Part shown: one piece after another, positions 1 through 7,292 of the stretch | Layout of the letters: the number at the start of each line of letters is the position of its first letter | Position numbering within the stretch: the stretch's first letter is position 1 | Origin: Micromonospora sp. WMMA1363 | Lineage (GTDB): Bacteria; Actinomycetota; Actinomycetes; Mycobacteriales; Micromonosporaceae | NCBI RefSeq assembly: GCF_030345795.1 | Contig: NZ_JAUALB010000001.1 | Span: 4,828,001 to 4,892,000 of the forward strand | DNA: 64,000 bases | Direction of reading: 5' to 3' | Notes under the pieces: model-generated | Told to the model about the DNA's origin: nothing | Databases searched by the model: none | The model's input: only the letters and a program-made list of their open reading frames with translations | Translations under genes and position numbers: made by a program

Positions 1-647
1 TGCAGCGCGGCCCGGTAGTCGTCGGTGAACGAGTCCGGCTGGAAGTCGCCGGCCATCGAGTCGATCAGCGAGCTGGCCATCGCCAGCTCCGGGGGCCGGA
101 CCTTCAGGTCCTCGTCCAGGAAGCCGAAGTCCGGCTTTCGGATCTCGTCGGGCCACAGCATGGTGTTCAGCAGCAGCACGCCCTCGTGGACCCGGAGCGT
201 CGCGAGCTGCTCCCGCTGGCGGATCGCCACCTTGACGACGGCCACCCGCTCCGAGTCGGTGAGCGCGTCGCGCAGCAGCACGTACGGCTTGGCGGCAGTG
301 CCCTCCGGCTCCAGGAAGTACGACTTGTTGTAGAGGATCGGGTCTACCTGGTCCGCGGGGACGAACTCCAGCACGTCGATCGCGTGCGAGGTGCTCAGCG
401 GCAGATCGGCGAAGTCCTCGTCGGTGAGGATCACCATCTCGCCGCCGCCGATGTCGTACCCCTTGGCGATGTCGTCGTAGCTGACCTCCTCGCCGCAGAC
501 CTGGCAGGTGCGCCTGTAGCGGATGCGGCCGCCGTCCTCCCGGTGCACCTGGTGGAACCGGATGTCCTTCTCCTCGGTCGCGGAGTACAGCTTCACCCCG
601 ATCGAGACCAGCCCGAACGACACCGCTCCCTTCCAGATGGCCCGCAT
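1..647 (-). CDS. ku: Ku protein (NHEJ), 3' end beyond window
   Basis: Bacterial Ku forms a homodimeric ring that threads onto DNA double-strand ends and recruits LigD-type enzymes. The visible 215 residues begin MRAIWKGAVSFGLV, the usual bacterial Ku start, and run through the Ku beta-barrel core, with a stretch reading FADLPLSTSHAIDVLEF. The C-terminal part is cut off by the window edge. The ATG at 647 is preceded by GAGGAGCGCGGG-type purine-rich sequence. The gene is divergent from a ligase and polymerase pair, with only 65 bp between, so one intergenic region probably drives all three NHEJ genes. Identification is firm; only the length is unknown. Confidence 0.93.
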   Translation of the reverse strand, partial: MRAIWKGAVSFGLVSIGVKLYSATEEKDIRFHQVHREDGGRIRYRRTCQVCGEEVSYDDIAKGYDIGGGEMVILTDEDFADLPLSTSHAIDVLEFVPADQVDPILYNKSYFLEPEGTAAKPYVLLRDALTDSERVAVVKVAIRQREQLATLRVHEGVLLLNTMLWPDEIRKPDFGFLDEDLKVRPPELAMASSLIDSMAGDFQPDSFTDDYRAAL

Positions 648-712
648 CCCGCGCTCCTCTCCCGGGGCTCTGACCAGAATCGCAAACGATCGAACCGGAT
701 GCACGCGCTTCC

Positions 713-1672
713 GTGCGCAACTACAGTCAGGAGGTGCCCGGCGCGCCGTTGAAGCCGATGCTCGCGATGACCGGGCAGCTCCCCGCCGGTGCCGGCTGGG
801 CGTACGAGTTCAAGTGGGACGGGGTCCGCGCGCTCGCCGACATCTCCGCCGGCCGGCAGCACCTGTACGCCCGCTCCGGCGTCGAGGTCACCGCCGCGTA
901 CCCGGAACTGATTCCGTTGGCCGAGCAGGTCGACGACGCGTTGCTGGACGGCGAGGTGGTGCTCTTCACCGACGGTCAGCCGTCGTTCACCGCCCTCGCC
1001 GAGCGGATGCACGTCCGCAACGCGACCAAGGCCGCCCGGTTGGCGGCCAGCATCCCGGTCACGTACATGATCTTCGACCTGCTCCGGTTGCGCGACGCGG
1101 ACCTCACCGGCCGTCCCTGGCACGAGCGGCGCGCGGTGCTGGAGTCGCTCGGCCTCGGCGCCGCCCGGTGGGCGGTGCCACCCGCCTTCCCCGACGGGCC
1201 GGCGACCTATGCGGCGGCCGGTGAGCACGGGCTCGAAGGGGTGATGGCCAAGCGGGTCGACTCGGTCTACCGCGCCGGGGTGCGCTCGCCGGACTGGGTG
1301 AAGGTCAAGCTGGAGGTCACCGGAGACTTCGTGGTCGGCGGCTGGCGGCCCGGCGCCCGACGGGTCGGCGGCCTGCTGGTCGGGGTGCCCCGTCCAGACG
1401 GCCGGCTCACCTTCCGCGGCCGGGTCGGCGGAGGGATCGGCGCGGCCCTCGAACGGGAACTGCTGCGCGAGTTGGAGCCGCTGCGCGTCGCCGGGTCGCC
1501 GTTCGCCGGGGACGTGCCGCGCGAGGACGCGCGGGGGGCGATCTGGGTGACCCCCCAGGTGGTGGTGGAGATCAAGTATGGGCAGCGCACCCCGGACGGG
1601 CGGCTGCGTTTCCCCCGGATCCTGCGCCTGCGGCCGGACAAGCCACCCGAGGAGGTCGACGATGCCAGCTGA
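713..1672 (+). CDS. ATP-dependent DNA ligase, LigD ligase-domain type
   Basis: A 319-aa ATP-dependent DNA ligase that would seal nicks at double-strand breaks held by Ku. The adenylation motif I, EFKWDGVRA, places the nucleophilic lysine at residue 34. DGEVV (motif III), EGVMAK (motif IV) and WVKVK (motif V) follow in order, then an OB-fold-like C-terminus. Length matches a stand-alone ligase domain with no fused nuclease or polymerase module. The start is a GTG at 713; no strong Shine-Dalgarno is visible. It overlaps the next gene by 11 bp, implying translational coupling. The split ligase/polymerase arrangement is known in actinomycetes that carry LigD activities on separate polypeptides. 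Confidence 0.92.
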   Translation: MRNYSQEVPGAPLKPMLAMTGQLPAGAGWAYEFKWDGVRALADISAGRQHLYARSGVEVTAAYPELIPLAEQVDDALLDGEVVLFTDGQPSFTALAERMHVRNATKAARLAASIPVTYMIFDLLRLRDADLTGRPWHERRAVLESLGLGAARWAVPPAFPDGPATYAAAGEHGLEGVMAKRVDSVYRAGVRSPDWVKVKLEVTGDFVVGGWRPGARRVGGLLVGVPRPDGRLTFRGRVGGGIGAALERELLRELEPLRVAGSPFAGDVPREDARGAIWVTPQVVVEIKYGQRTPDGRLRFPRILRLRPDKPPEEVDDAS

Positions 1673-2576
1673 CCGGTTGACGGTGGACGTCGAGGGGCGG
1701 GCCCTGGAGCTGTCCAACCTGGACAAGCTCCTCTATCCGAAGGTCGGCTTCACCAAGGGTGAGGTGATCGACTACTACACCCGGATCGCCCCGGCGCTGC
1801 TGCCCCACCTGGCCGACCGGGCGCTCACCCGGATCCGCTTCCCGAACGGTGTCGACGGCGGCTCGTTCTTCGAGAAGAACGCGCCGGCCGCCACCCCCGG
1901 CTGGGTACGCGCCGAGACGCTGCCCGCCCCCGGCTCGAGCAAGGGCCGGGACGCCATCGACTACGTGGTCGCCGACGACCTGCCCACCCTGGTCTGGCTG
2001 GCCAACCTCGCCGCGCTGGAGCTGCACACACCGCAGTGGAAGATCGGCGAGCACCCGGACATGATGGTGGTCGACCTGGACCCGGGCGCCCCTGCGGCGC
2101 TGAAACAGTGCTGCCAGGTGGCCCTGCTGATGCGCGATCGGCTGGCCGAGGACGGCATCGCCGCGTACCCGAAGACGTCGGGGAAGAAGGGTATGCAGCT
2201 CTGCTGCCCGATCGCGGGGACGCAGGATGCCGACGACGTGTCCGCCTACGCGAAGCGGATAGCCCGTGAGCTGGAGCAGGCACACCCGAACCGGATCGTG
2301 TCGAAGATGGCGAAGAATCTGCGCCGCGGCAAGGTGTTCATCGACTGGAGTCAGAACAACGCGGCGAAGACGACGGTGGCGCCGTACTCGCTGCGCGCCC
2401 AGCCGGTGCCGGCGGTGTCCACCCCGCTGACCTGGGACGAGGTCGAGGCGGGTGCGGCCGGCAAGCGCCCGTCCACCCGCCCCTACACCGCCGACGAGGT
2501 GCTCAAGCGGGTCGAGACGCACGGTGACCTGCTCGGCCCGCTGCTGGAGGGCGGCCCGGTGCTGCCGGTGAGCTGA
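1662..2576 (+). CDS. LigD-type primase-polymerase (NHEJ polymerase)
   Basis: A 304-aa stand-alone LigD polymerase domain of the archaeo-eukaryotic primase fold, which fills gaps and adds ribonucleotides at broken ends. The N-terminal LSNLDKLLYPK element, the metal-binding DLD at about residues 138-140, and the SGKKGMQL nucleotide-binding loop are all typical. The ATG at 1662 lies inside the ligase gene and follows GAGGAGGTCGACG, a good ribosome binding site. An upstream in-frame start at 1578 would add 28 unconserved residues and is rejected. With Ku and the ligase it makes a complete two-enzyme NHEJ set. The 3' end is overlapped by the tail of a convergent small ORF. Confidence 0.92.
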   Translation: MPADRLTVDVEGRALELSNLDKLLYPKVGFTKGEVIDYYTRIAPALLPHLADRALTRIRFPNGVDGGSFFEKNAPAATPGWVRAETLPAPGSSKGRDAIDYVVADDLPTLVWLANLAALELHTPQWKIGEHPDMMVVDLDPGAPAALKQCCQVALLMRDRLAEDGIAAYPKTSGKKGMQLCCPIAGTQDADDVSAYAKRIARELEQAHPNRIVSKMAKNLRRGKVFIDWSQNNAAKTTVAPYSLRAQPVPAVSTPLTWDEVEAGAAGKRPSTRPYTADEVLKRVETHGDLLGPLLEGGPVLPVS

Positions 2577-2832
2577 GCCACGGTGGGCGCGGCGCGCAGC
2601 ACGCGGTGTGATCCACCGGTAGCGCGCACCGGCCGCCGCCGTCCGGCAGCGGCCGGTCGCAGAAGACCCAGTGGCGCACGTGCTGCTGGTCTTCGGCCGA
2701 CACGGTCACCCCGCCCGGCTCGACCCGCGCGCTGAGCGGGGCCAACACCCGCGCGGCGGCACGGGCGAAGACTCGGGCGCGGAGCAGGTCGGGCGCGCTG
2801 ATCGGCAGGTGGATCACCCAACGGCCCGTCAT
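2503..2832 (-). CDS. Small hypothetical protein coupled to DivIVA-domain gene
   Basis: A 109-aa ORF that starts with ATG inside an ATGA overlap with the preceding DivIVA-domain gene, so the two are probably translated together. The first 80 residues look protein-like (MTGRWVIHLPIS, then HWVFCDRPLPDGGGRC, with several cysteines). The last 25 residues run antisense to the end of the LigD-type polymerase and are Pro/Ala/Arg-rich, which suggests either a natural readthrough tail or loss of the original stop. I do not recognise a domain. The Cys pairs could bind a metal, but nothing in the sequence proves it. Confidence 0.5.
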   Translation of the reverse strand: MTGRWVIHLPISAPDLLRARVFARAAARVLAPLSARVEPGGVTVSAEDQQHVRHWVFCDRPLPDGGGRCALPVDHTACCAPRPPWLSSPAAPGRPPAAGRAGHRASRPA

Positions 2833-3125
2833 CGGTAGCGGTGGTTCGCCGACTGGGCGCTCTGCCAGGCACGCAGGGCATTCTTGATGCGTACGTTCTC
2901 CTCCTGCACCGCGACCAGGGCGCGCTGCGCGACGGCCAGTTCGTCGGCCACGCGGTGCAGGAAGGCACGGATCTCGACCGGGTCGACGCCACGGCGGCGG
3001 ACGGTGAAGCAGCGGTCCCGCACCTGCCAGGGGCGTAGCGGGATGTGGTTCGTCGGCGTTTTCTGGATCGGCGTCGGGTGCGGAGCGTGATGCCGGCGGG
3101 TCAGCCGGCGGAGCAGGTTGCGCAC
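2829..3125 (-). CDS. Short DivIVA-domain protein
   Basis: A 98-aa protein whose middle matches the short DivIVA-like signature: FTVRRRGVDPVEIRAFLHRV followed by a heptad helix (ADELAVAQRALVAVQEENVRIKNAL). In DivIVA/Wag31 this N-terminal region binds curved membranes and the coiled coil oligomerises. This protein is far shorter than Wag31 (about 260 aa), so it is an accessory paralogue, not the polar growth protein. Start is GTG at 3125 with a weak binding site. It is divergent from a GntR-type regulator and coupled to the next small gene, an arrangement I believe recurs in Micromonosporaceae. Confidence 0.7.
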   Translation of the reverse strand: MRNLLRRLTRRHHAPHPTPIQKTPTNHIPLRPWQVRDRCFTVRRRGVDPVEIRAFLHRVADELAVAQRALVAVQEENVRIKNALRAWQSAQSANHRYR

Positions 3126-3444
3126 GAGGTGACCGCCCTTCGTGGAGGCCGCTGGGACGGGGGAGGGGCGGCCTTCGCCGGTTGCGATGCGGCGGAGGCC
3201 GCCCCGCCGCGCCGGGGAGCGCGGAGGGTGTGAGGTCTCGTCGGCGATGCGAGACCGGTACGAGAGGCGCCAACCGACCGCAGCAGCACCGCATCACCGA
3301 GAGCGACGGTATTGGCACCGAGTTACCTATGTCAAGGATGTCTTTGAGTCAGCTACCCACTTATGTCTTCCGTGCTACATCTGTTGCCTGTGTCGAATTG
3401 GTTGATCGATACTGGGCGGGCCAACCGACTGCAAGGGGCCTACC
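3126..3444. other. Divergent intergenic region between DivIVA-type and GntR-type genes
   Basis: About 320 bp with no convincing gene. The half next to the GntR gene (3310-3430) is distinctly AT-richer than its surroundings, as expected for a promoter and regulator-binding region. The other half is ordinary high-GC sequence containing GC-rich repeats of no clear meaning. Confidence 0.5.
3384..3413 (+). promoter_or_regulatory. Candidate sigma70-type promoter for the GntR gene
   Basis: TTGCCT at 3384-3389 and GATACT at 3408-3413 are separated by 18 bp, in the AT-rich part of the intergenic region. Transcription would begin near 3420 and an AAGGGG ribosome binding site lies at about 3433, just before the GTG at 3445. 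Predicted by eye only. Confidence 0.4.
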
Positions 3445-3672
3445 GTGCCTATTCCGCCCACAATGGACGAACTACTGGATGATCTGCTCGAAAAGATCAA
3501 GGACGGGACCTTTCCACCCGGCTCACAACTCCCCTCGGGGCGGGTGCTGGCAGACGAGTACGACGTCTCTCAGTCCACGATCAGCCGGGCGGTGGCGCGG
3601 CTGCGGGAGCAGGGCGTGTTGGTCGGGCGGCCGGGTCGCGGTGTCTTCGTCGCGGAGTCGAGAAAGCGGTGA
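3445..3672 (+). CDS. Minimal GntR-type winged-helix regulator
   Basis: A 75-aa protein that is almost only a GntR DNA-binding domain. LLEKIKDGTFPPGSQLPSGR is followed by the recognition region (YDVSQSTISRAVARL) and the wing (VGRPGRGVFVAE). GntR regulators normally carry a 150-residue effector domain; this one stops after the wing, so it cannot sense a ligand in the usual way. It could act as a constitutive repressor or with a partner. GTG start with an AAGGGGCCT binding site. It diverges from the DivIVA-type gene pair, which is its likeliest target. Confidence 0.8.
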   Translation: MPIPPTMDELLDDLLEKIKDGTFPPGSQLPSGRVLADEYDVSQSTISRAVARLREQGVLVGRPGRGVFVAESRKR

Positions 3673-3819
3673 CCCGATCGAGGGCGCGACTCGGCCGGCA
3701 ATTCAGCGCGGGTCTGTTGCCGAACGGTAACGACGTGTTCTTATACCGGAGCGACGACGTTCGCCCCGCACATTGACCACCCTCGTCGGACCCGAACCCC
3801 CCTCTCGAAAGGCGCGACG

Positions 3820-4782
3820 ATGCACAGGCGACCAACGTTCCGGCTGGCAGTCCTCACCGCCACCGCTGCCACGTTCCTCGCGGGCGGTGGAGCCTCCGCA
3901 GCAGTGGGCACGGCAGCGCCCGCGGCAGCCTCCCCGGGAGTCGAGGCGTGCGAGCCGGGCGCCGAGGGACACAGTGCGGCGCGGGTGAAGGAGGGCGCCA
4001 CCGCCAAAGAGCCGGAGCTGTACTCCAAGAACGAGGCGAACGCCTACGGCGTGATCAAGGATTCGCCCCGCCTTGCCGACGGCGGTGTCACCGTCCCCAC
4101 GGTCTTCCACATGATCTCCGACCACCCGCTCACCGCCGCCGAGACGGAGCGGTGGAACACCATGATCGCGGACCAGATGGAGGTGCTGAACGACTCGTTC
4201 TCGGGCGCCACCGCGCCGGACGCCTCCGACACGCCGTTCCGGTTCTCACTCGTGGACATCACCTGGACGGTGAACAGCGACTGGTACACGGTCGTGCCCG
4301 GCAAGAACGAGCGGGACATGAAGAAGGCGCTGTACACCGGCGACGCCCGCACACTGAACGTGTACGCGGCGAACATCGGCGACGGGCTTCTCGGCTGGGC
4401 GTACTTTCCGAAGGGCTACAACAACGGCCGGGACTACATCGACGGTGTGGTGCTCCTCGACGAGTCGATGCCGGGCGGAACGGCAGGCAAGTACGCCCTG
4501 GGTGACACGCTGACACACGAGGTCGGGCACTGGTTGATGCTGGAGCACACCTTCGCGCACGGGTGCTCCGCCGCCGGCGACTTCGTCGCGGACACGCCCC
4601 GGGAGGCCGGGCCGCAGTTCGACTGCCCGGAGGGCGCGGACAGTTGCACCGCACCCGGGCTGGACCCGATCCACAACTTCATGGACTACACGCAGGACTC
4701 CTGCATGAACATGTTCACCCCCGGACAGGCGGACCGGATGAGCGACGCCTGGGTGGCGTTCCGGGCCGACGGCGGCAAGTGA
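3820..4782 (+). CDS. Secreted zinc metalloprotease, M43 (pappalysin-like)
   Basis: A 320-aa exported protease. Residues 1-35 form a signal peptide (basic start, hydrophobic LAVLTATAATFLAGG, then Ala-rich cleavage region ending near AAA/SPG). The zinc site HEVGHWLMLEH follows the HExxHxxGxxH pattern with Met in place of the Gly, and the Met-turn reads FMDYTQDSCMNMF. Disulphide-forming cysteines cluster around CSAAGDF, DCPEGADSC and DSCMN, as in M43B enzymes. The ATG follows GAAAGGCGCGACG. Monocistronic and followed by a strong hairpin terminator. It probably degrades external protein substrates; the substrate cannot be inferred. Confidence 0.88.
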   Translation: MHRRPTFRLAVLTATAATFLAGGGASAAVGTAAPAAASPGVEACEPGAEGHSAARVKEGATAKEPELYSKNEANAYGVIKDSPRLADGGVTVPTVFHMISDHPLTAAETERWNTMIADQMEVLNDSFSGATAPDASDTPFRFSLVDITWTVNSDWYTVVPGKNERDMKKALYTGDARTLNVYAANIGDGLLGWAYFPKGYNNGRDYIDGVVLLDESMPGGTAGKYALGDTLTHEVGHWLMLEHTFAHGCSAAGDFVADTPREAGPQFDCPEGADSCTAPGLDPIHNFMDYTQDSCMNMFTPGQADRMSDAWVAFRADGGK

Positions 4783-4800
4783 CCCAGCCCTGACGAGCAC

Positions 4801-4839
4801 GGTGCGGGGTCGACGGGCCCGGCCCGTCGACCCCGCACC
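4801..4839. terminator. Bidirectional hairpin terminator
   Basis: A perfect 18-bp stem (arms 4801-4818 and 4822-4839) with a 3-nt loop lies between two convergent genes, the metalloprotease and the XPB-like helicase. No T-tract follows, as is common in high-GC actinomycetes. Confidence 0.8.
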
Positions 4840-4867
4840 GCGCCCCAGGCGCGCCCCGCGACAGCGG

Positions 4868-6547
4868 TCAGTCCACGGTGGGCAGCTTGGGGCCGAGGAC
4901 GTCGTCGGCGTCGACGATCGTGTACGCGTACCCCTGTTCGGCGAGGAAGCGCTGCCGGTGCGCGGCGTACTCGGTGTCGATCGTGTCCCGGGCGACCACC
5001 GTGTAGAAGTGCGCCTGGCGGCCGTCGGACTTCGGCCGCAGCACCCGACCGAGGCGCTGCGCCTCCTCCTGCCGCGACCCGAACGTGCCGGACACCTGGA
5101 TCGCCACCGCCGCCTCCGGCAGGTCGATGGAGAAGTTGCCGACCTTCGAGATGACCAGGGTGCGGATCTCGCCCGAGCGGAACGCGTCGAACAGCCGCTC
5201 CCGCTCCTTGTTGGTGGTCGACCCCTGCACGATCGGGGCGTCCAGGTACTCCCCGAGCTGGTGCAACTGGTCGATGTAGGCGCCGATCACCAGCGTCTGC
5301 TCATCCGGGTGCCGGTCGAGCAGCGCCTTCACCACCGGCAGCTTCGTGCGGGCGGTCGCCGCCATCCGGTAACGCTCCTCGGCCTCCGCCGTCGCGTACG
5401 TCATCCGCTCGGTGTCGGTCAGCGTCACGCGTACCTCGGTGCACTCGGCCGGGGCGATCCAGCCCTGCGCCTCGATGTCCTTCCACGGCGCGTCGTACCG
5501 CTTCGGGCCGATCAGGCTGAACACGTCGCCCTCGCGGCCGTCCTCGCGGACCAGGGTGGCGGTCAGGCCCAGCCGGCGGCGGGCCTGGAGGTCCGCCGTG
5601 AAACGGAAGATCGGCGCCGGCAGCAGGTGCACCTCGTCGTAGATGACCAGGCCCCAGTCGCGGGCGCCGAACAGGTCCAGGTGGGTGAACGCGCCCTTGC
5701 GCCGCGAGGTGAGCACCTGGTAGGTGGCGATGGTGACCGGGCGGATCTCCTTGCGTTCGCCCGAGTACTCCCCGATCTCCTCCTCGGTCAGCGAGGTACG
5801 GGCGATCAGCTCCCGCTTCCACTGCCGCCCGGCGACCGTGTTGGTGACCAGGATCAGCGTGGTCGCCTTCGCCTCGGCCATTGCCGCCGCGCCGACCAGG
5901 GTCTTGCCGGCGCCGCAGGGCAACACCACCACGCCCGACCCGCCGGCCCAGAACGCCTCCACGGCCTCCCGCTGGTACGACCGCAGCGTCCACGGCTTCC
6001 CGCCGTCGGAGCCGGCCTCGGCCAGCGCGATCGGGTGGGCCTCGCCGTCGACGTACCCGGCCAGGTCCTCGGCCGGCCAGCCGAGCTTGAGCAGCGCCTG
6101 CTTGAGCCGGCCCCGCTCGGACGGGTGCACCGCGATCGTGTCATCGTCGACCTTCGCACCGAGCATGCCGGCGAGCTTCTTGCTCTTGGCGACCTCGACC
6201 AGCACCACCCGGTCCAGGGCACGCAGCACCAGTCCGTGCGCCGGGTCGTTGGCGACCTGGAGCCGGCCGTACCGGTCCATCGTCTCGGTCACGTCGACCA
6301 GCAGCGCGTGTGGCACGGGGTAGCGGCTGTACGTGATCAGCGCGTCGACCACGCCCTCGGCGTCGTGGCCGGCGGCCCGCGCGTTCCACAGCCCCAACGG
6401 GGTCAGCCGGTAGGTGTGTACGTGTTCGGGGGAGCGCTCCAGCTCGGCGAAGGGAGCGATCGCTATCCGGCAGGCCTGCGCGTCCGGGTGATCGATTTCC
6501 AGCAGCAGGGTCTTGTCCGACTGCACGATCAGGGGTCCACCACTCAC
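4868..6547 (-). CDS. XPB/Ssl2-family DNA repair helicase
   Basis: A 559-aa superfamily 2 helicase of the bacterial XPB type, a 3'-5' DNA translocase thought to act in nucleotide excision repair. The N-terminal domain includes HTYRLTPLGLWNARAAG. The motor domains show Walker A (PCGAGKTLVG), a DEVH box (YDEVHLLPAP), motif III (GLTATLVREDG) and motif VI (QRLGRVLRPK). The long ORF opens at 6706, but the first 53 residues are Arg/Pro-rich and unlike the family. The GTG at 6547 preceded by GAGGAGAGG gives the usual SGGPLIVQSDKT start. A large protein of the type that accompanies bacterial XPB lies 2.4 kb upstream on the same strand. Confidence 0.93.
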   Translation of the reverse strand: MSGGPLIVQSDKTLLLEIDHPDAQACRIAIAPFAELERSPEHVHTYRLTPLGLWNARAAGHDAEGVVDALITYSRYPVPHALLVDVTETMDRYGRLQVANDPAHGLVLRALDRVVLVEVAKSKKLAGMLGAKVDDDTIAVHPSERGRLKQALLKLGWPAEDLAGYVDGEAHPIALAEAGSDGGKPWTLRSYQREAVEAFWAGGSGVVVLPCGAGKTLVGAAAMAEAKATTLILVTNTVAGRQWKRELIARTSLTEEEIGEYSGERKEIRPVTIATYQVLTSRRKGAFTHLDLFGARDWGLVIYDEVHLLPAPIFRFTADLQARRRLGLTATLVREDGREGDVFSLIGPKRYDAPWKDIEAQGWIAPAECTEVRVTLTDTERMTYATAEAEERYRMAATARTKLPVVKALLDRHPDEQTLVIGAYIDQLHQLGEYLDAPIVQGSTTNKERERLFDAFRSGEIRTLVISKVGNFSIDLPEAAVAIQVSGTFGSRQEEAQRLGRVLRPKSDGRQAHFYTVVARDTIDTEYAAHRQRFLAEQGYAYTIVDADDVLGPKLPTVD

Positions 6548-7038
6548 CTGAAGAGCCTCTCCTCGGTCTGTCGTGCCGGTCGCGATCTGTCGTGCCGGTC
6601 GCCGGGGGCGGGCGGTCGCCGGATGCGGGGCCCGACCTGCCGCGGGCCGACCATCCAGTGTTGCACGCGGACGGCCGCCACCCAGAAAGCGCGCACCGAG
6701 GCGCAACCTTACGGTGCCGTGAGGCGTCTTTAGAGAGACCGCTGCTCCACGGCAGGTGCCACGTTCGAGGCCGGCTCCTCGCTTTGGCGGTGGTCACGCT
6801 GGTCGGCGCCGGTGCGTGCGCGTTCGATCCGCACAACCCGGGCGGCAGGGGTGGAGGTTGCCGGTCGGGGCGGCGGAGCAGCCAACGGGGGCGAGCGACT
6901 CGCTCGTGCCGGACCGGCCCAGCAGCTTACTGTCACCCGCGGGCTGCCCGCAGGTGAGCGCCGGCGCGTGGTGCTGGTCGGTAACCGCTCCGAGTGACAC
7001 CCTGGACTCCAGGTTCACTAACGGACGGGGAGGACGGG
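6548..7038. other. Intergenic region with a possible decayed lipoprotein gene
   Basis: About 490 bp without an intact gene. On the plus strand around 6765-6840 one frame reads a lipoprotein-like signal (LLALAVVTLVGAGAC), but it has no in-frame start and soon turns into Arg/Gly-rich sequence. Another frame then runs to a stop at 6997 ending RRVVLVGNRSE. This could be a frameshifted small lipoprotein or coincidence. Confidence 0.3.
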
Positions 7039-7275
7039 ATGGTCGTCAACCAGAACGTGGTAACCGAAGTGCGGCAGGCGCAGGTCGAACCGGTCTCCGC
7101 CGGCACCGTGGTGGCGTACACGGTCGCCGGGGTGCTTCTCTTCGGCTGGTTCCTCTTCGGCTGGCTCGTGCAGCGCCAAGGTTTCGTCGCCTCGGTCGGT
7201 GAGACGGCGGGCACCGGGTTCGGGCTGCTGCTGCTCGTGGCGGTCGTCGGGACGGTCCGCCGCAGCCGCCGCTGA
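7039..7275 (+). CDS. Small two-helix membrane protein
   Basis: A 78-aa protein with a polar N-terminus (MVVNQNVVTEVRQAQ) and two hydrophobic segments, roughly residues 22-44 (YTVAGVLLFGWFLFGWLV) and 56-71 (GFGLLLLVAVVGTV), ending in RRSRR, so the C-terminus is probably cytoplasmic. ATG at 7039 follows GGGGAGGACGGG, which decides the start over an upstream ATG at 6994. No recognised domain. It converges on the helicase-partner gene and shares a hairpin with it. Confidence 0.65.
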   Translation: MVVNQNVVTEVRQAQVEPVSAGTVVAYTVAGVLLFGWFLFGWLVQRQGFVASVGETAGTGFGLLLLVAVVGTVRRSRR

Positions 7276-7292
7276 CCGGCGGGCTCCGGTCA
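7273..7292. terminator. Hairpin spanning two convergent stop codons
   Basis: TGACCGG (7273-7279) and CCGGTCA (7286-7292) form a 7-bp stem with a 6-nt loop. Each arm contains the stop codon of one of the flanking convergent genes. Confidence 0.45.

Noticed and set aside
4802..6733. 643-codon plus-strand open frame opposite the XPB helicase
   Set aside because: Arg/Gly/Leu/Val-rich antisense frame of a high-GC gene; the minus strand holds complete helicase motifs.
6592..6957. Intact lipoprotein gene upstream of the small membrane protein
   Set aside because: The lipobox-like segment has no in-frame start and the frame becomes Arg-rich; recorded only as a possible remnant.
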